A DNA stretch of 64,000 nucleotides from assembly GCA_031213475.1 (NCBI GenBank), contig JARUPZ010000009.1:10635601-10699600 (forward strand). The letters are read 5' to 3'. The notes below the pieces were generated by a model. That model worked only from the letters and a program-made list of their open reading frames with translations, was not told where the DNA came from and did no database searches. Made by a program: the position numbers and the translations under genes. Numbering within the stretch: position 1 is the stretch's first letter; the number at the start of each line of letters is the position of its first letter. Shown in pieces: positions 1-11,099 of this stretch. Source of the DNA: Nereocystis luetkeana. Taxonomy: Eukaryota > Sar > Phaeophyceae > Laminariales > Laminariaceae.

Positions 1-670
1 TGGACTCGATCACGCCTGCAGTTGATGGCGTGAAGTACAGAGGAGGACTGGATGCCTTCGTGGCGGACGAGCGCCAAGCCGTCCGAGAGTTACGCCAAGT
101 CGTAGAGGAGGGACATGCCGCCCAAGACCGAGCTAAAGAAGGCCATAACGACAGCATACTATTAGGCCGAGCTTCACCGGGGGGGGCAAGCCAAGGACGG
201 TGACCACGTGTTGCCCAAGGAGGCAGCAAGCGCATGGTCGAGAGAAAGTGTTCACTCGAAGCTAGCACACGCTTACTGGACGGGCCGTGGCAAGTAAGCA
301 CGGTGGTGCACCCGGGTCTCAGCTATATGCAGTCAACCTGAATGGTCGCTGTATCAGGAAAATGATGGCGTCTACAACGGATTATGTAGCCCTTTCATGA
401 ACGCCCAGCGGGTCTCCGCCACGCCTTCGAATACAGCTCCGTACACCCGGCTTGAGAACCGGACGTTGGACTCGCCGAGACGTCCACAACCGCAGCGCCG
501 CTGCATACGCTGAGTGGCCGTAGGCTCCTGTGGGATACTGCAGACTTGAGGTCCTGGGAGTACAAGGGGAACTACCAGGACGGTGCGGACTCCAACTGGC
601 TGAACGAGGAGTGGGCGAGGGAGAGCTTTACCCCATTGAAGCTGGATGTATTCCCCGCTCTGTGAGAACT
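1..670 (+). mobile_element. Fossil of a Ty3/gypsy-like LTR retroelement, end of pol
   Basis: The translated + strand resembles the last part of a retroviral-type integrase. There is a basic and charged stretch over about 3-210, then a GPW-containing module over about 210-340 like the GPY/F end of Ty3/gypsy integrases. A short Trp-rich stretch at about 560-660 could be a chromodomain-like tail. The copy is broken in several places and has no visible LTR in the window, so it is old and continues to the left of base 1. Family assignment rests on motif memory only. Confidence 0.45.
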
Positions 671-2400
671 CCACGACGCCGGTTGCACGACTCGCCTGGC
701 CGGGACGCAGACAAAGGGAAAAAAGAGAAGCGGGTTCCAGGGAAGAGGCGCTCAAGGTACCACTGATGCGAACCATAGTCAGGAGGGAGTTTACGGACAT
801 CAGAGGTAGGAGAAAAGTATTCGATGAGGAGGTGTGCGTGCGACTTCATCGAACCGTTCTGGCGGGTGATGTATCCGGGCGTAGATTGCGAGGAGATGGT
901 CCAAACGGTGGGTCTGGCGGGGATGGGAAGGACCGGGGGTGGGAAGGGTAAGAGCTCTGTCATCCGGGGCCGCACTCGTGTAAGACCTGGAAAACAGTTC
1001 GAGATTTTGAGGGGGTGTTGCGGTGGAGGAACGTGAGAGCAATCAAAAGTACGACAGGTCGAGGCATGCAGCGACGAATCGTCGGGTGCAAAGCAGAGGC
1101 GGATCACCCTATATGGGTGTGGGACTTGCGTTTAATTCAGCAGGTGATATCAGTCTGCTTGATGCTAAACTCCTGACCAAGGTGAAGAGCGCATGCAGCG
1201 CCGAGGCCTACACCGAGTGCCTCTAGACATTGCCAGGCAACAAAAAGAAAACATGCTAAACCTAAACATTCATGATTTGACTACGTGCTAAATAACAAAA
1301 GGGTAAACCGACCGTCCGCTTGCATAAACGCATTATTCCGCGAAATTGTGAGTACTATCAAGGATCTGCATCGTTGGCCATCGTTCGCTCCGCTCTAGTC
1401 CGAGCGGAGCACTGGATCCACTTGCACCACCGACGGGGTCAACTTACCAACGGAGGAGGCTAGTCAGGTGGGCGTTGACAGCTCACGCCGGGGACCTTGC
1501 CGTGACAAAGCATCTGCCTGCCTGCCTGCCTGCTGTGAAAACACCAAACCCATTGGAAATATTTCGAATGAAAATGCAGTTGATACACTATAGTCATCCT
1601 GGAAATCGACCCGACACCGTCGTGAGCATCACCAACCAGCTCATGCAAAGGGTTGGCTCTATCACGAAACGGGACCGTTAACAACTCGAGGCCAGGTCTG
1701 CCATCAATCAGGCGAGAGTAGAAAGAGGACCAGGCATCAGGTATTCAGCCGGAACAAGAAGTGATGCAAAATAATTCCACCCGCTCCTTTCCAAAGCAAT
1801 CTGGGACCGACCCCATGAAAAAAAAACCGTCTAAAAAAAAACAAATCAGCCAGAAATAATGGGTCAGGCTCCGATGTCCCGAGCGAGAATCCCGGCCACA
1901 TCCGTGGAAGATTCAGCCTCGATGGTTTGGCGTTATCAAGTGCCCTGCGCGGCGAGGAATCGGCGGCGGCGGCCAGTAGGTAGGTAGGTGCTGTGTGTTG
2001 AAAACACACGATTTTTTATGTTTGGGCAGTGATCGGAAATAAATGGCTCATTCAAGTCTACCGACGGCACCACCCTGCTGGGGCTTCTACGCGATGAAGG
2101 GAAATCCTGCTTAGTTTTTTCCGGTTTGGGTTTCCCAAAAGATGCAGCCTCAACATGGCTAAATCAATTCACGTGTCTATCCGAACTCAATACATTATAA
2201 ATATTCTACTCCGTCCGTAAATATATATTTACTGTTTGGATTGAGTTATTACTCTACACAGACGATCCTAATATATATATGTAGGGGACAGAGTGTTAGA
2301 GTATTAAACTTCAGACGCGATGTAGGGGACAGAGTGGTACAGTATTAAACTTCAGACGCGTTCTTCTGCGGTAGAGGTAGCACAATTCCGCTTTTGTTTT
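671..2400. other. No gene recognised; one 41-bp tandem doublet
   Basis: I find no exon-like or element-like sequence here. The only clear structure is a 41-bp unit repeated twice in direct orientation at about 2281-2361, beginning GTAGGGGACAGAGTG in both units. Short A-rich tracts occur near 1820-1850. Confidence 0.5.
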
Positions 2401-2403
2401 TTC

Positions 2404-2625
2404 CTAATGACGGGTCTTCTTAGCCCAAAATCGTGGGAATGCCAATCTTGTTTCGAAAATGACGTCCATGTACACTTCGACCATGGGATCATTCGTTGGG
2501 ATGCAACCTGATGTTCGCTGAAGCCAGTTAGTTTTGGGGTGAGGTATGGAGCTCCTCAAGTGAGGAGCCTCGGGGGAGTTAGGGAGAACCTCTATCATCG
2601 TAGAACGCCTCTGCACCCACCCCTA
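2404..2625 (+). repeat. Interspersed repeat A, copy 1
   Basis: About 220 bp that recurs at 50870-51095 (+), in part at 45640-45705 (+) and 53490-53650 (+), and reversed at 62690-62935. Shared landmarks are CCCAAAATCG, CCATGGGAT, GAGGTATGGAGCTCCTC and GAGGAGCCTC. No long open frame and no tRNA-like head; the class is unknown. The segment GAGCTCCTCnnGTGAGGAGC is itself an imperfect hairpin. Confidence 0.75.
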
Positions 2626-2859
2626 TAGTACCCCCCTCGAAATAGGCGACACGTCATGCGTGTCATGCATGCACGAAATAACGTACCTGGTACACTTCTT
2701 CTTCTTCTTCTTCTTCTTCACTTGCGTCGTACGTTGGATGAAATCATGCAAGAGGACCAAAAACGCGAAACGAAACAAAACATGTCATGATGCTTATACA
2801 CACTCAGAGTAGTACTACTGTGTGGCTTCATTGTTGTCGTTTCGGGAGTCGGGAGTCAG

Positions 2860-3345
2860 CACTTTTACCCCTTGACAGACGCCGTCAAGGAAAATGTCTT
2901 GACAGTCAACTCTGACAGCCAACACCAGGGGACGCTACGAAAAATCCCCGTTCTGCCGGAAACGCCCGGAAATATTGTCGAAAGCAGTGTGTTTTCCTGT
3001 AATTTTGTTTCTTTCGGCCTTTTGATACGTTTTCGAGCCCGATCTACAGAAAAATACAATTAACTTGCAGAATCTCGATATTTATTTGAAAATCAGCACC
3101 ATACAAAACGAGTATTATAACAGCTGCACGTGAAAAAAATAAACAGAGGTTTCCACACACGTCATGAGACCTTTTCTGCCAGGGGGGGGTAGGGGATATA
3201 TGCCTAGAAATAAAGATGGGTTTGCCTTGACAGACAGCCTTGACACTGACATGTTTCTGGACTTCTTTGGCTCTACTACCTAAAAAAATCGAAGATGTCA
3301 GGGGGCATGCCAAGCAAGGCAAAACGTGCGCTGTAGTGAAGAGTG
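2860..3345. repeat. Interspersed repeat H (CCTTGACA-rich), copy 1
   Basis: This stretch holds several CCTTGACA or TTGACAG boxes and, near its right end, a block reading AAAACGTGCGCTG followed by GTGTAGGGCCGAGTG. The same block occurs in reverse complement at about 27060-27105, and the TGCCTTGACATGCC boxes recur at 21095-21180 and 27010-27035. The three places therefore belong to one diverged family. Class unknown. Confidence 0.5.
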
Positions 3346-3599
3346 TAGGGCCGAGTGTGCGCCTCTAAATCTTAGTAGTTTGGTGTTCAGTCAATAATAC
3401 ATGTCGAGGCAAAGTTGCTGTCTGCCAAGGGCTGCTGTCTCCTCGCTCCTGTCATGTTCGCCCCCAACAAAAGGCACAGAAGGACCGCTTGGATTTCGTA
3501 AGACGGATCAAAGGGTGCATGGATGAAAAAAACAAGTTGTTGATGGCTGATGATGATGATGGAGTTGGTCAGGTGGACGATTTGACTACATACAGTACA

Positions 3600-3945
3600 C
3601 GAATAATTGATGAAGGGGTTAACGAATGAAAGTAAGTTTGGATGGATGAGTGAAGGGAGTGGAAATTAATAGGGAAACAGCTGGCAGAGAAGCGTATGTA
3701 TGTATGAGGAATGCTGCTGATTTACGGAAGGATATTCGGTTTGTATTGGAATGGCATCTCACGCTGTATTGTCGGAAGGCAAGCACAATGATAATAACGA
3801 ATGATGAATGGATGAATGGATGCATGTATGTACGGATGAATGAGTAGATCGTTTATGAATGAATGGATGAGCGCATGAAATAATGAATGGCTGAAGGAAT
3901 GAATGCATGCATGAATGAACGAGTGGATTGATGGGTGTTTTAAGC
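3600..3945 (+). repeat. Degenerate (ATGA/ATGG)n simple-sequence tract
   Basis: Imperfect ATGAATGG and ATGGATGA tetranucleotide repeats run through this segment, densest at 3800-3935. It opens several short shadow frames, none of which looks like a protein. A second low-complexity patch built on GTCGGG follows at about 3965-4080. Confidence 0.7.
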
Positions 3946-4129
3946 ATTACTCGTCGCGAGTCGTGACCTCAACCTGTCGGTCGGGCCAGGAAGTGTTCGT
4001 TATCTCGCTAGTCGGGGGTCGCGTCGGGTCGAATCGGGTCAGGAGGACTTCAAACTTTCACAGGTCGGGTCGGGTCGCCCTTTCTTTGCTGACCCGACCC
4101 TACCTGGCCCGCGAGGTTTCACCCCACCC

Positions 4130-4244
4130 GTGAGCAGCCCTGGTTTTAAGTCATCGGATTCTACTGCGGTGGGCGAAAGTTGGAAGGAGGCGGCAGACAG
4201 GGTGGTAGCAAGGCACGAGGCCGACTATTATAGTAAGTGGAACA

Positions 4245-4279
<35 letters not shown>

Positions 4280-5330
4280 GATTCTACTCGTGCCGCCAAC
4301 TGCTGCAGTTGGTTTAGAACGCGATCTCCCTTCTTTAGCTTTCTTTTCTTCTTCTTTTTGATCCTCGGGGCGGTATTGTTGATGTTACTTTTGTAGGGTA
4401 TCCTTTCTCCTTCTTGCCCAGATCATGATGGGGGTCTTGTGGCGTGGGGTATCCTTTCTCCTTCTTGCCCAGATCATGATGGGGGTCTTGTGGCGTGGGT
4501 TGACAACGAGCCTACTTTGCTTGTTATGTACGAGGTATTGTCTGACGCATACTCTCCGCGTATGGGACGTGGTTGTCAAAAGCAGGACGGAGACGGCAGA
4601 TAAATAGGGTAGCAAGGCACCAGACCGACTATTACGGGGGACCATAGTAGATAGGACCTACGGTGCAACTCGAAAACCTATATTGCGCTTTGCTGTACGT
4701 AGCAAGGTACGGTTTAATATGAAGAACACACACGCGACTATTACGGGGGGCCATAGTAAATAGGACCTACGGTGCACTCGAAAAACGATACATTGCGCTT
4801 TGCTTACTAACACTAATTGGTCCTATTTACTATGGCCCCTCGTAGTATTTATAGTATATACTGCTGGGTAGGAAGGTACGGTTTAATACGAAGAACACAC
4901 ACGCGACTATTACGGGGGGCCATAGTAAATAGGACCTACGGTGCACTCGAAAAACGATACATCGCGCTTTGCTTACTAGCACTAATTGGTCCTATTTACT
5001 ATGGCCCCTCGTAGTATTTATAGTATATACTGCTGGGTAGAACCTCTTCGATTGTTTCCTTTCGTTTCTCTATTTCATAGAATGTGTATGTCGGTACCTA
5101 CTGTGCATGTATGCCACATGCATGCTAGTATGATGACATGGCATTGCATTGCCCACTGCTGTGTTTACTGCATACGTGGCAACGTAGTATCTCTGTGGCG
5201 TAGCTTTGTGACCGCATAACTTGTATCTCTTCTAGGATTGAAGAATCGGCACGGACACTGGTTGTGCTGGATGCCGACGGGTAGAAAGAACGGTTGAATG
5301 TGAGGAACACACACATGCTACTTGTATCGT
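4130..5330 (+). mobile_element. LINE-L 3' end, 5'-truncated and invaded by miniature elements
   Basis: The sequence matches the 3' part of the LINE at 23400-25912: the GGCAGACAGGGT...AGCAAGGCAC block (about 4190-4220), the block before 4630, and the 3'-terminal 250 bp (5040-5330) with GGATGCCGACGGGTAGAAAG and the end GAACACACACATG. It lacks any reverse transcriptase sequence, as expected for a 5'-truncated insertion. A 51-bp direct doublet lies at about 4398-4499, and family C miniature elements at 4631-5030 split the LINE. Confidence 0.7.
4631..5037. mobile_element. Family C miniature elements with a 169-bp tandem duplication
   Basis: Family C ends (TTACGGGGGACC and its complement) occur at about 4631, 4738-4850 and 4907-5019. 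A 169-bp unit made of a LINE-like fragment (GGTACGGTTTAAT...) plus a full family C copy is present twice in tandem, at about 4699-4867 and 4868-5036, with only a few differences. The duplication therefore followed the insertion. Confidence 0.8.
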
Positions 5331-5395
5331 ACCACAAACTGCTGCGGCTGCCTGGTGTTGAAAGGACGACCCTGGGCTGGGAAATCGAGCGATAA

Positions 5396-5480
5396 TTTAC
5401 CCCCACAGCTCAATAGGTGACACCTTCAAATTTGACGTCGTCGGGTGAACACGGGTTCGATTCTTACTTGCAAGGTTTCT
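5396..5480 (+). mobile_element. tRNA-derived head of a third SINE-like repeat
   Basis: An A-box-like AGCTCAATAGGTGA is followed at tRNA spacing by a B-box-like GGTTCGATTC. These are the two internal RNA polymerase III promoter boxes. The head is followed by non-tRNA sequence, so it is a SINE head or tRNA pseudogene rather than a working tRNA. A related A-box (TATAGCTCAGCAGGTAATACC) stands at 6932-6952, both times just after a CTGGnCTGGG...ATCGA block. Confidence 0.5.
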
Positions 5481-5617
5481 TTTATTGAAACCCTTGCGCG
5501 TGCGCCCCTTAAAACGCATCTCCCTGCCCCCCCAGGTATTGAGACGAAGCGGGTAGGTCAGCGTACGGTCGTATGCGGTACCGGCGCCCCAAATATCCCA
5601 CCGTTCAGAGGGCGACG

Positions 5618-6165
5618 TGCGGGGGGGGGGGGCGTACTCCTTAGGAGAGATGTACTCGATCTCATGCATGGCCATAGTCGTAACCGTAGACCCCCGCATC
5701 CCTACAATGCCGAGACGGAGCATGTCGGGTTTTCACCAACCAACCAGACATTGCTTGCACCACGCGCGAAGCGCCGTGAGTTGTCCGGCGAGTCGCATGA
5801 AGGGTGAGCTGCATCCTACTAAGAACCGCTTGTGAGGCGGAACTTGCATATGGATGACAGCTTCAACGACTTCATTTAATGCCCGGTGTAGGCACTTCCA
5901 GAGACAGCAATGGGAGCACTATGTAACTGTCTCTTGGGTGCCTTACCATGAACACTACGTGATACGATCGATTCCCTTGTGTGGGAGTACCGAGGTTCTT
6001 CATATATATCGCACAAAGGATCTAACTCGACAACCGGCTGTGGGTGACCGCCAAAAAAACAAAACAAAACAAAAAAAACGGTACCCTGGTTGTCTAGCTC
6101 ACGTAGTGAGCGGTATTATTTGTTGTGTTGTTGCCAACCGGCGCCAACCCAACCTACATCCAATA
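5618..6165 (+). repeat. Interspersed repeat F, copy 1 (poly-G linked)
   Basis: Roughly 550-600 bp. It starts after a G-run with GTACTC..GAGATGTACTCGATC, passes through GACCCCCGCATCCCTAC, GCGCGAAGCGCCGTGAG, GAGGCGGAACTTGCATATGG and CAGAGACAGCAATGGGAG, and ends in a CAACCGGCGCCAACCCAACC block. A second copy follows at once at 6195-6780. Reverse copies or fragments occur at 32310-32460, 34555-34770, 37500-37830 and 50285-50515, and + fragments at 39480-39600 and 46690-46830. No protein-coding frame is conserved. Confidence 0.75.
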
Positions 6166-6194
6166 GGGTGGGGGGGTTAGAGGGCGGCGGCGGC

Positions 6195-6780
6195 GGGGGG
6201 GGGGCGGGGTGTACTCGATAAGAGAGATGTACTCGATCTCATGCATGGCCGAAGCCGTATGACCATAGACCCCCGCATCCCTACAACGCCGGGACGGAGC
6301 ATGCCGGGACGGAGCATGCCGGGACGGAGCATCCCGGGTTTTCACCGACCTGGCAGATAGATATTGCTTGCATCAAGCGCGAAGCGCCGTGAGGTGTCCG
6401 GCGAGTCGCACGAAGGGTTAGCTGCATCCTACTAAGAACCGTCTGTGAGGCGGACTCGCAAATGGATTACAGCTTCAATGAATTCGTTTAATTTCCTGTG
6501 TAGGCACTTCCAGAGACAGCAATGGGAGTACTATGTAACTGCCTCTTGGGTGCCTTACTATGAACACTATTGATACGTGATATGATAACAATTCCCTTGT
6601 GCGGAGTAAAGGTTGTTGTCTCGCACAAATAATCTAGCTCGACGGCCCGCTGTGGACGACCACGACTCCCCCCCCCAAAAAAAAAAGGTACCCTGGTTGT
6701 CTAGCTCACGTACGAGAAATTAACGGCATGTTTTACGGTGTGGTTGCCAACCGACGCCAACTCAACATACATAAATAGGG
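6195..6780 (+). repeat. Interspersed repeat F, copy 2
   Basis: Same order of blocks as the copy just upstream, so the two form a direct tandem pair with a period of about 590 bp. Here the block GCCGGGACGGAGCAT occurs three times in a row (6288-6330). Short T- and A-runs interrupt the 3' half. Confidence 0.75.
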
Positions 6781-6892
6781 GGGGGGGGGCGTACTCATTT
6801 TTGTTGCTTGCCTCAGTCTTTTGAACATTGACCCCGCATCCCTTTCGCGACGGGGAGCACTAGGGGGGGGGGGGGGGGGGGGGGGGTATAAG
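6781..6892 (+). repeat. Short F-like unit ending in a 24-base G-run
   Basis: A G-run at about 6778-6789 precedes a short unit with TTGTTGCTTGCCTCAGTC and CCGCATCCCTTTCG, which ends in an unbroken run of 24 G at about 6863-6886. The same short unit recurs at 31381-31445, 39420-39480, 39600-39725 and 42780-42840, nearly always next to a G-run. Confidence 0.65.
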
Positions 6893-6895
6893 GAT

Positions 6896-7400
6896 TACCC
6901 TGGACTGGGCTATCGATCGGTCTTTTACCCCCCCTATAGCTCAGCAGGTAATACCTTCACACGGAGGGAACTCTTTTTTTTTGTTGTCCTGTACGTTTCC
7001 TTGGCTGTTGGTTCTTAGTCTCACTCCGTTTATATGCAGTGGTGTTGATTCCTTACCTCGTTCTGTATTGTCTGCCAAACATCCCTTACGGAGAGGCACG
7101 ATATCTATCTACTGTTTTTGTTTCGATAAACTTTTCGTTCCTTTTTTTGTTTTTTTCTCCCTCATACAATGTGCCATGCCGTACCCGTCGTATCCAGTAC
7201 GATCACATGACACTGCTTTGTCTGCTCTGTTTTTCACTGCTTAACCAATCAATTTAGCATATCCGTCGCGTGGTTTTGTGAGCACAGTACTCTCTCTGCT
7301 CTGGCAATAATAGGGAGAATCGGCACAGACGATGGTTGTTCTGGATGTCGACGGGTTCTTGTGAAAAACGCACACAGCAGTGCCGCCATGTAGTCCCTTT
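6896..7400 (+). mobile_element. Diverged LINE-L 3' end
   Basis: Matches the last part of the LINE at 25400-25912 with many differences: TTGTCTTACTCTGTTTAC-like, then ACAATGTGCCATGCCGT, then AATCGGCACAGACGATGGTTG and GGATGTCGACGGGT. No coding part is present. It is older than the 21815-22985 and 25670-25912 copies, judging by its divergence. Confidence 0.55.
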
Positions 7401-7411
7401 TGTGTATGAGC

Positions 7412-7752
7412 CGGCGTCCCCGGTGGCTTGGTAGGTGGTCCGCGTGCCTATCAAGATCAATTTCGTGGGTTCAAGTCTCACCGAGTGCATGCTCGTGGCT
7501 TTTTCTCGCAAAAACAAAAAGGATTAGCGGAAAGCGCGAGAGCGTGAGATAGCTACATTCGATGAAAATCGACGAGCAGTGGGAATGCTGAACCCTATGC
7601 GCGACAAAAAAATAAAGGCACGTACCGGGGGGGAGAAGGGTGGACACTTACTTGTGACCACGGCTTGTCACTGAAGCTCGTTGAGGGTAAAACCTCCCGC
7701 GAGTAAGGCTGGAAAGTAAAAGTGATGTTGAAAAAATAAAAAATGTAAAATC
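7412..7752 (+). mobile_element. SINE-2, tRNA-derived, copy 1
   Basis: The head has an A-box-like TGGCTTGGTAGGTGG and a B-box-like GGGTTCAAGTCTCACC at tRNA spacing. The body contains ATTCGATGAAAATCGACGAG and AAAGGCACGTACCG, and the tail is A-rich. The copy at 28719-29047 matches it nearly base for base over its whole length. The body blocks also occur in SINE-1, which has a different head, so the two families share a central domain. Confidence 0.85.
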
Positions 7753-7839
7753 ACACCCTGGACAACTACTATTTCAATAATAGTTTTTTGTGTCTACAAT
7801 AGATTCAGGAGGATGTGTCTCCATTGGATTTGTCTTGAC

Positions 7840-9990
7840 AATTATTTTTGGCGACTGCCAATTTAATTGAAATTAATTGTCCACACAATTGATTTCGGCG
7901 ATTGATTGTCTATCGATTGGAATTGCCCAGGCAATTGATTTCGAAGACCATCTATCTGCTGGTTGGGATTGCGTGAGCAATAGGCTTCGAGTGTTGCCTA
8001 GGATTTGGAATTGTCCAGACAAATGGTTGCGGAGACTGCTAATTAATTGGAACCATTCAGCAAATTGATTTCGGGTACTGATCCAATAATTGGAATTGTC
8101 CAGACAAATGATTGCGGAGACTGCTAATTAATTGGAACTGTTCAGCAAATTGATTTCGGGTACTGATCCAATAATTGGAATTGTCCAGACGAATGTTTTC
8201 GGGTGTTGCCCACCAACTGAATGAAGTTGGGGAGACGACTGATTTCGGGAGCTGTCTGTTAATTGGATTTGTCTGAACATTTTATTTCGTCTGCTGCTGC
8301 TTATTAACTGAAATTAATTGTCCGCACAATTGATTTCGGGTGCGGTCAATAAAATGGAATTGTCCGAACGGACTTCGGCGATTGGAAAGTGGTTAGAACT
8401 GTGTCCGCACAATATATTCCAGATGCCGCGCAAGAAACCATGTGCTCGATAAATGTCATGGCCGTGTACCTACAGTAGTTATTGTAGTGTGATAGACACT
8501 CCCCATTGAATTGATACTACTCGTAATATGGAACAAGAAAGGACCTTGCGGGAGAGTGCGTAGAGAGGAAAGTTCCCGATCCTGTTTTAGAGGCAACACT
8601 AGCATGGTGGTACTGTTGTGTACTACTGTCCAAATCAACTGCAGTTCTACAACTAGCTGCCAGCTTTCAAATAACAGAACCCTCTTAAACTCGATAGTCA
8701 TGACAATTAATTCCGATTGGTAGATCGCTTCCGAAACCAATTGTCCGGGCAATTCCAATTAATGGACGGTCTCTCAAAGTAGTTGCCCCGACAAGTAAGT
8801 CCCATTCATGTAAATCTCCCGAAATCGAATACTCAAGCAATTCCAATTGATAAGCAGCCTGTGAAATCATTTGCCAGCACAATTTCAATCGATAGGCAGT
8901 CTCCCAGCTCATTTGTCTGGGCAATTCCAATTAATTATTGGAAAGCACCAAACATCAATTAATTGTTCCGGCAATTCCATTTAATGGGCAGGCTCTGAAA
9001 TCAATTGTCAGGCCAACTTCAATTGATAGAGAGTCTCCCAAATTATTTGTCCGGACAATTCCAATCGTAAGACAGTACTCGATATCGATTGTCCGAATAC
9101 ATCTAATTAATACCAGGTCGACAATATCCAAGATCAACTGTCTAAACAATTTCAACTGCTAAGCAGTCTATGACATCACTTACTTGCCCGGACAATTTCA
9201 ATTATTAGACTATTTCGTGACTCTGCTGTAGGGGCAATAGCTATTGAGTGGTCTATTGCCCAAGGCATATTATTAAGCAGAAAAGGGTGGGACACCTCAG
9301 CTTTAGCTTTGTATTTTATGTCCGCACGTAGAAGGTATCGATACCGCCTAGCCCATGTGCTCATATGTAAATAATAATAATAAAAAGTATCACGAAACAA
9401 AACAATCCGTATGCACTGACATTTCGAAATGTACCGGCAGTAGACTTGAGAGACTGCCCACGAACGGCGTTGTCTGAAGTAGTTTTGGAGATTTATTTGT
9501 ATTATATTAGTCGAAATTGTCGGGATAATTATTTTTGTGTATCGTCTATGAATTGGAATTGCGCGGCCAATTGATGTACCTGGTAGAAGGCAGTCTGCTA
9601 ATTGAAATTGTCCGGACAAATGATTTTGGAGACTGTGTATGAATTGGAATTGTCGGGCTAATTGGTCTGGGAGACTGTCTAATAATAATTGGAGTCGTCG
9701 GGACAAATAATGTTGGCGGCAGTCTATTAATTGAGATTGTCTGGACAAATATTTCGGCGGCCCGACTATGAACTGGAATTGTCGGGGCAATTGATCCGGG
9801 AGACAGTCTGTCAATTGGAATTGACCGGACAATTTATTTAGGAGAAAGTCCATTAATTGGAATTGTCCGGACCATTGATTACGGAGACTGCCTACAGAGT
9901 GAAATTGTCTGGACAATAGGGCCAGGTAGGGGTCACTTGATAGAAATTGTCTGGGTAATAGAGCTCGACGCCTTTCACTTGACTGGAAGT
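7840..9990. repeat. Self-complementary minisatellite (AATTGTCCGGACAATT type), orientation reverses twice
   Basis: Degenerate units of about 55-70 bp contain AATTGGAATTGTCCGGACAATTG-like cores joined by TTTCGGGAGACTGTCTATT-like linkers. Units read in one sense at 7850-8440 and 9480-9990 and in the complementary sense at 8720-9220, where the linker reads GGCAGTCTCC and the core CAATTCCAATTAAT. The spacers 8440-8700 and 9220-9480 lack units. The core is close to its own reverse complement, so each unit can fold back and the three blocks can pair with each other. No protein or RNA gene recognised. Confidence 0.8.
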
Positions 9991-10004
9991 GGGGACCACA
10001 ATAG

Positions 10005-11078
10005 GTGCAGAGGGGGACCTGGTCCCAGGGCCCCCCTGAAGCCGACATGCTGGCTGCGCATGATGCCGTAATCACGAACTCCCGGAAGGCTCAACAGAGG
10101 TTGGGCAACCTGGAGAATCGGGGTCGGCACGCTGCACACACAGCCTCGCTGGAGGGGCTACCGGAGATTGCAAGCCCACCTGGACCAGGCGACCCGCTGG
10201 GGGCGAGCTAGAGCAAGGCCTTCGCATAATAAGCTCGCTACAGGAGTCTTCAAGGAGCAGGAGCCACTGCTTGCCTTCGGGCGAGGCCAACATACTCGCT
10301 CCGTGTCATACCAGCAGCGGAGTTCGTGGGCACGGGAAGGCGCTTCATGGGCATCGAGGAGCACGTGGCGGTGAGGTGCCCCTGCTGCGACGCAGTCGAC
10401 ACAGACACAAGCAACGCACGCATCTGCCCCAGAGCAGGGGCACAGGTAAACCAGCATCAACCGTTGGCTCACGCGATCTCCCGCACGCTGAAGCGACTGG
10501 GAATCCCTCACCAAGTAGAGAGCGGCGAACCGTTCACTGCAGACCGGAACCTGCGGATGAGCATCGTTGTCAGGAGAGGAGGTCTTCGGGACGCTCCTAA
10601 CAGGGGATACAGGGAAAAGTCCATCCTGCTGGACGTCACCCATGCAGACCCGCAAGCGCAGGTCCACCTGCGAGGAGGCAGCGCTGATCATGATGGATCA
10701 GCTGCCTTTACCTCCGAGGCGCGCAAGCGCCAACACTACGCGCTTCCGGGACATGTGTCCTTCGACGAGCGGAGCCACAAACTAGCCACCTTAGCGGTGG
10801 AAAGCTTTGGGCGCCTCGGGGTAGAGGGCAGCAACTTCATCGACCAACTGGCAGCTGGCGTCGTGGGGGGGAGGGATGGTGGGTCGATCGCAAGGAAGGG
10901 GGTAGTGAAGGAACGCCTGCTCCAAATCGTCTCGGTGACCACTCAGGTCGCCATTTCGAGGAGGGTGTCGAGGTTCAAGCTCCAGCTTAGGGACCGCCAA
11001 GAAGGAAGAAGGAACAGGGGGGGGAGCGACGACAGACCCACACCGATGGCGGGGGGATGGAGCTTGGATGCAGTTTAG
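10005..11078 (+). pseudogene. Retroelement C-terminal zinc finger and restriction-like nuclease domain
   Basis: One frame reads as protein from about 10005 to a stop at 11076-11078, and is uninterrupted from 10233. It has a CPCC...H/C-type zinc-binding start (CPCCDAVDTDTSNARICP, about 10378-10431), then HAISRTLKRLGIPHQVESG, then an RMSIVVRR...ILLDVTHADP block. That block has the spacing of a PD-(D/E)XK nuclease core, as in the C-terminal endonuclease of R2/CRE-type LINEs. A well-kept C-terminal helix region follows. Upstream the same frame is interrupted and no reverse transcriptase is in the window, so this is a 5'-truncated, broken copy. Family and nuclease call are from memory of the motif. 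Confidence 0.6.
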
Positions 11079-11099
11079 GATTTAAGAATAGGACGTATT

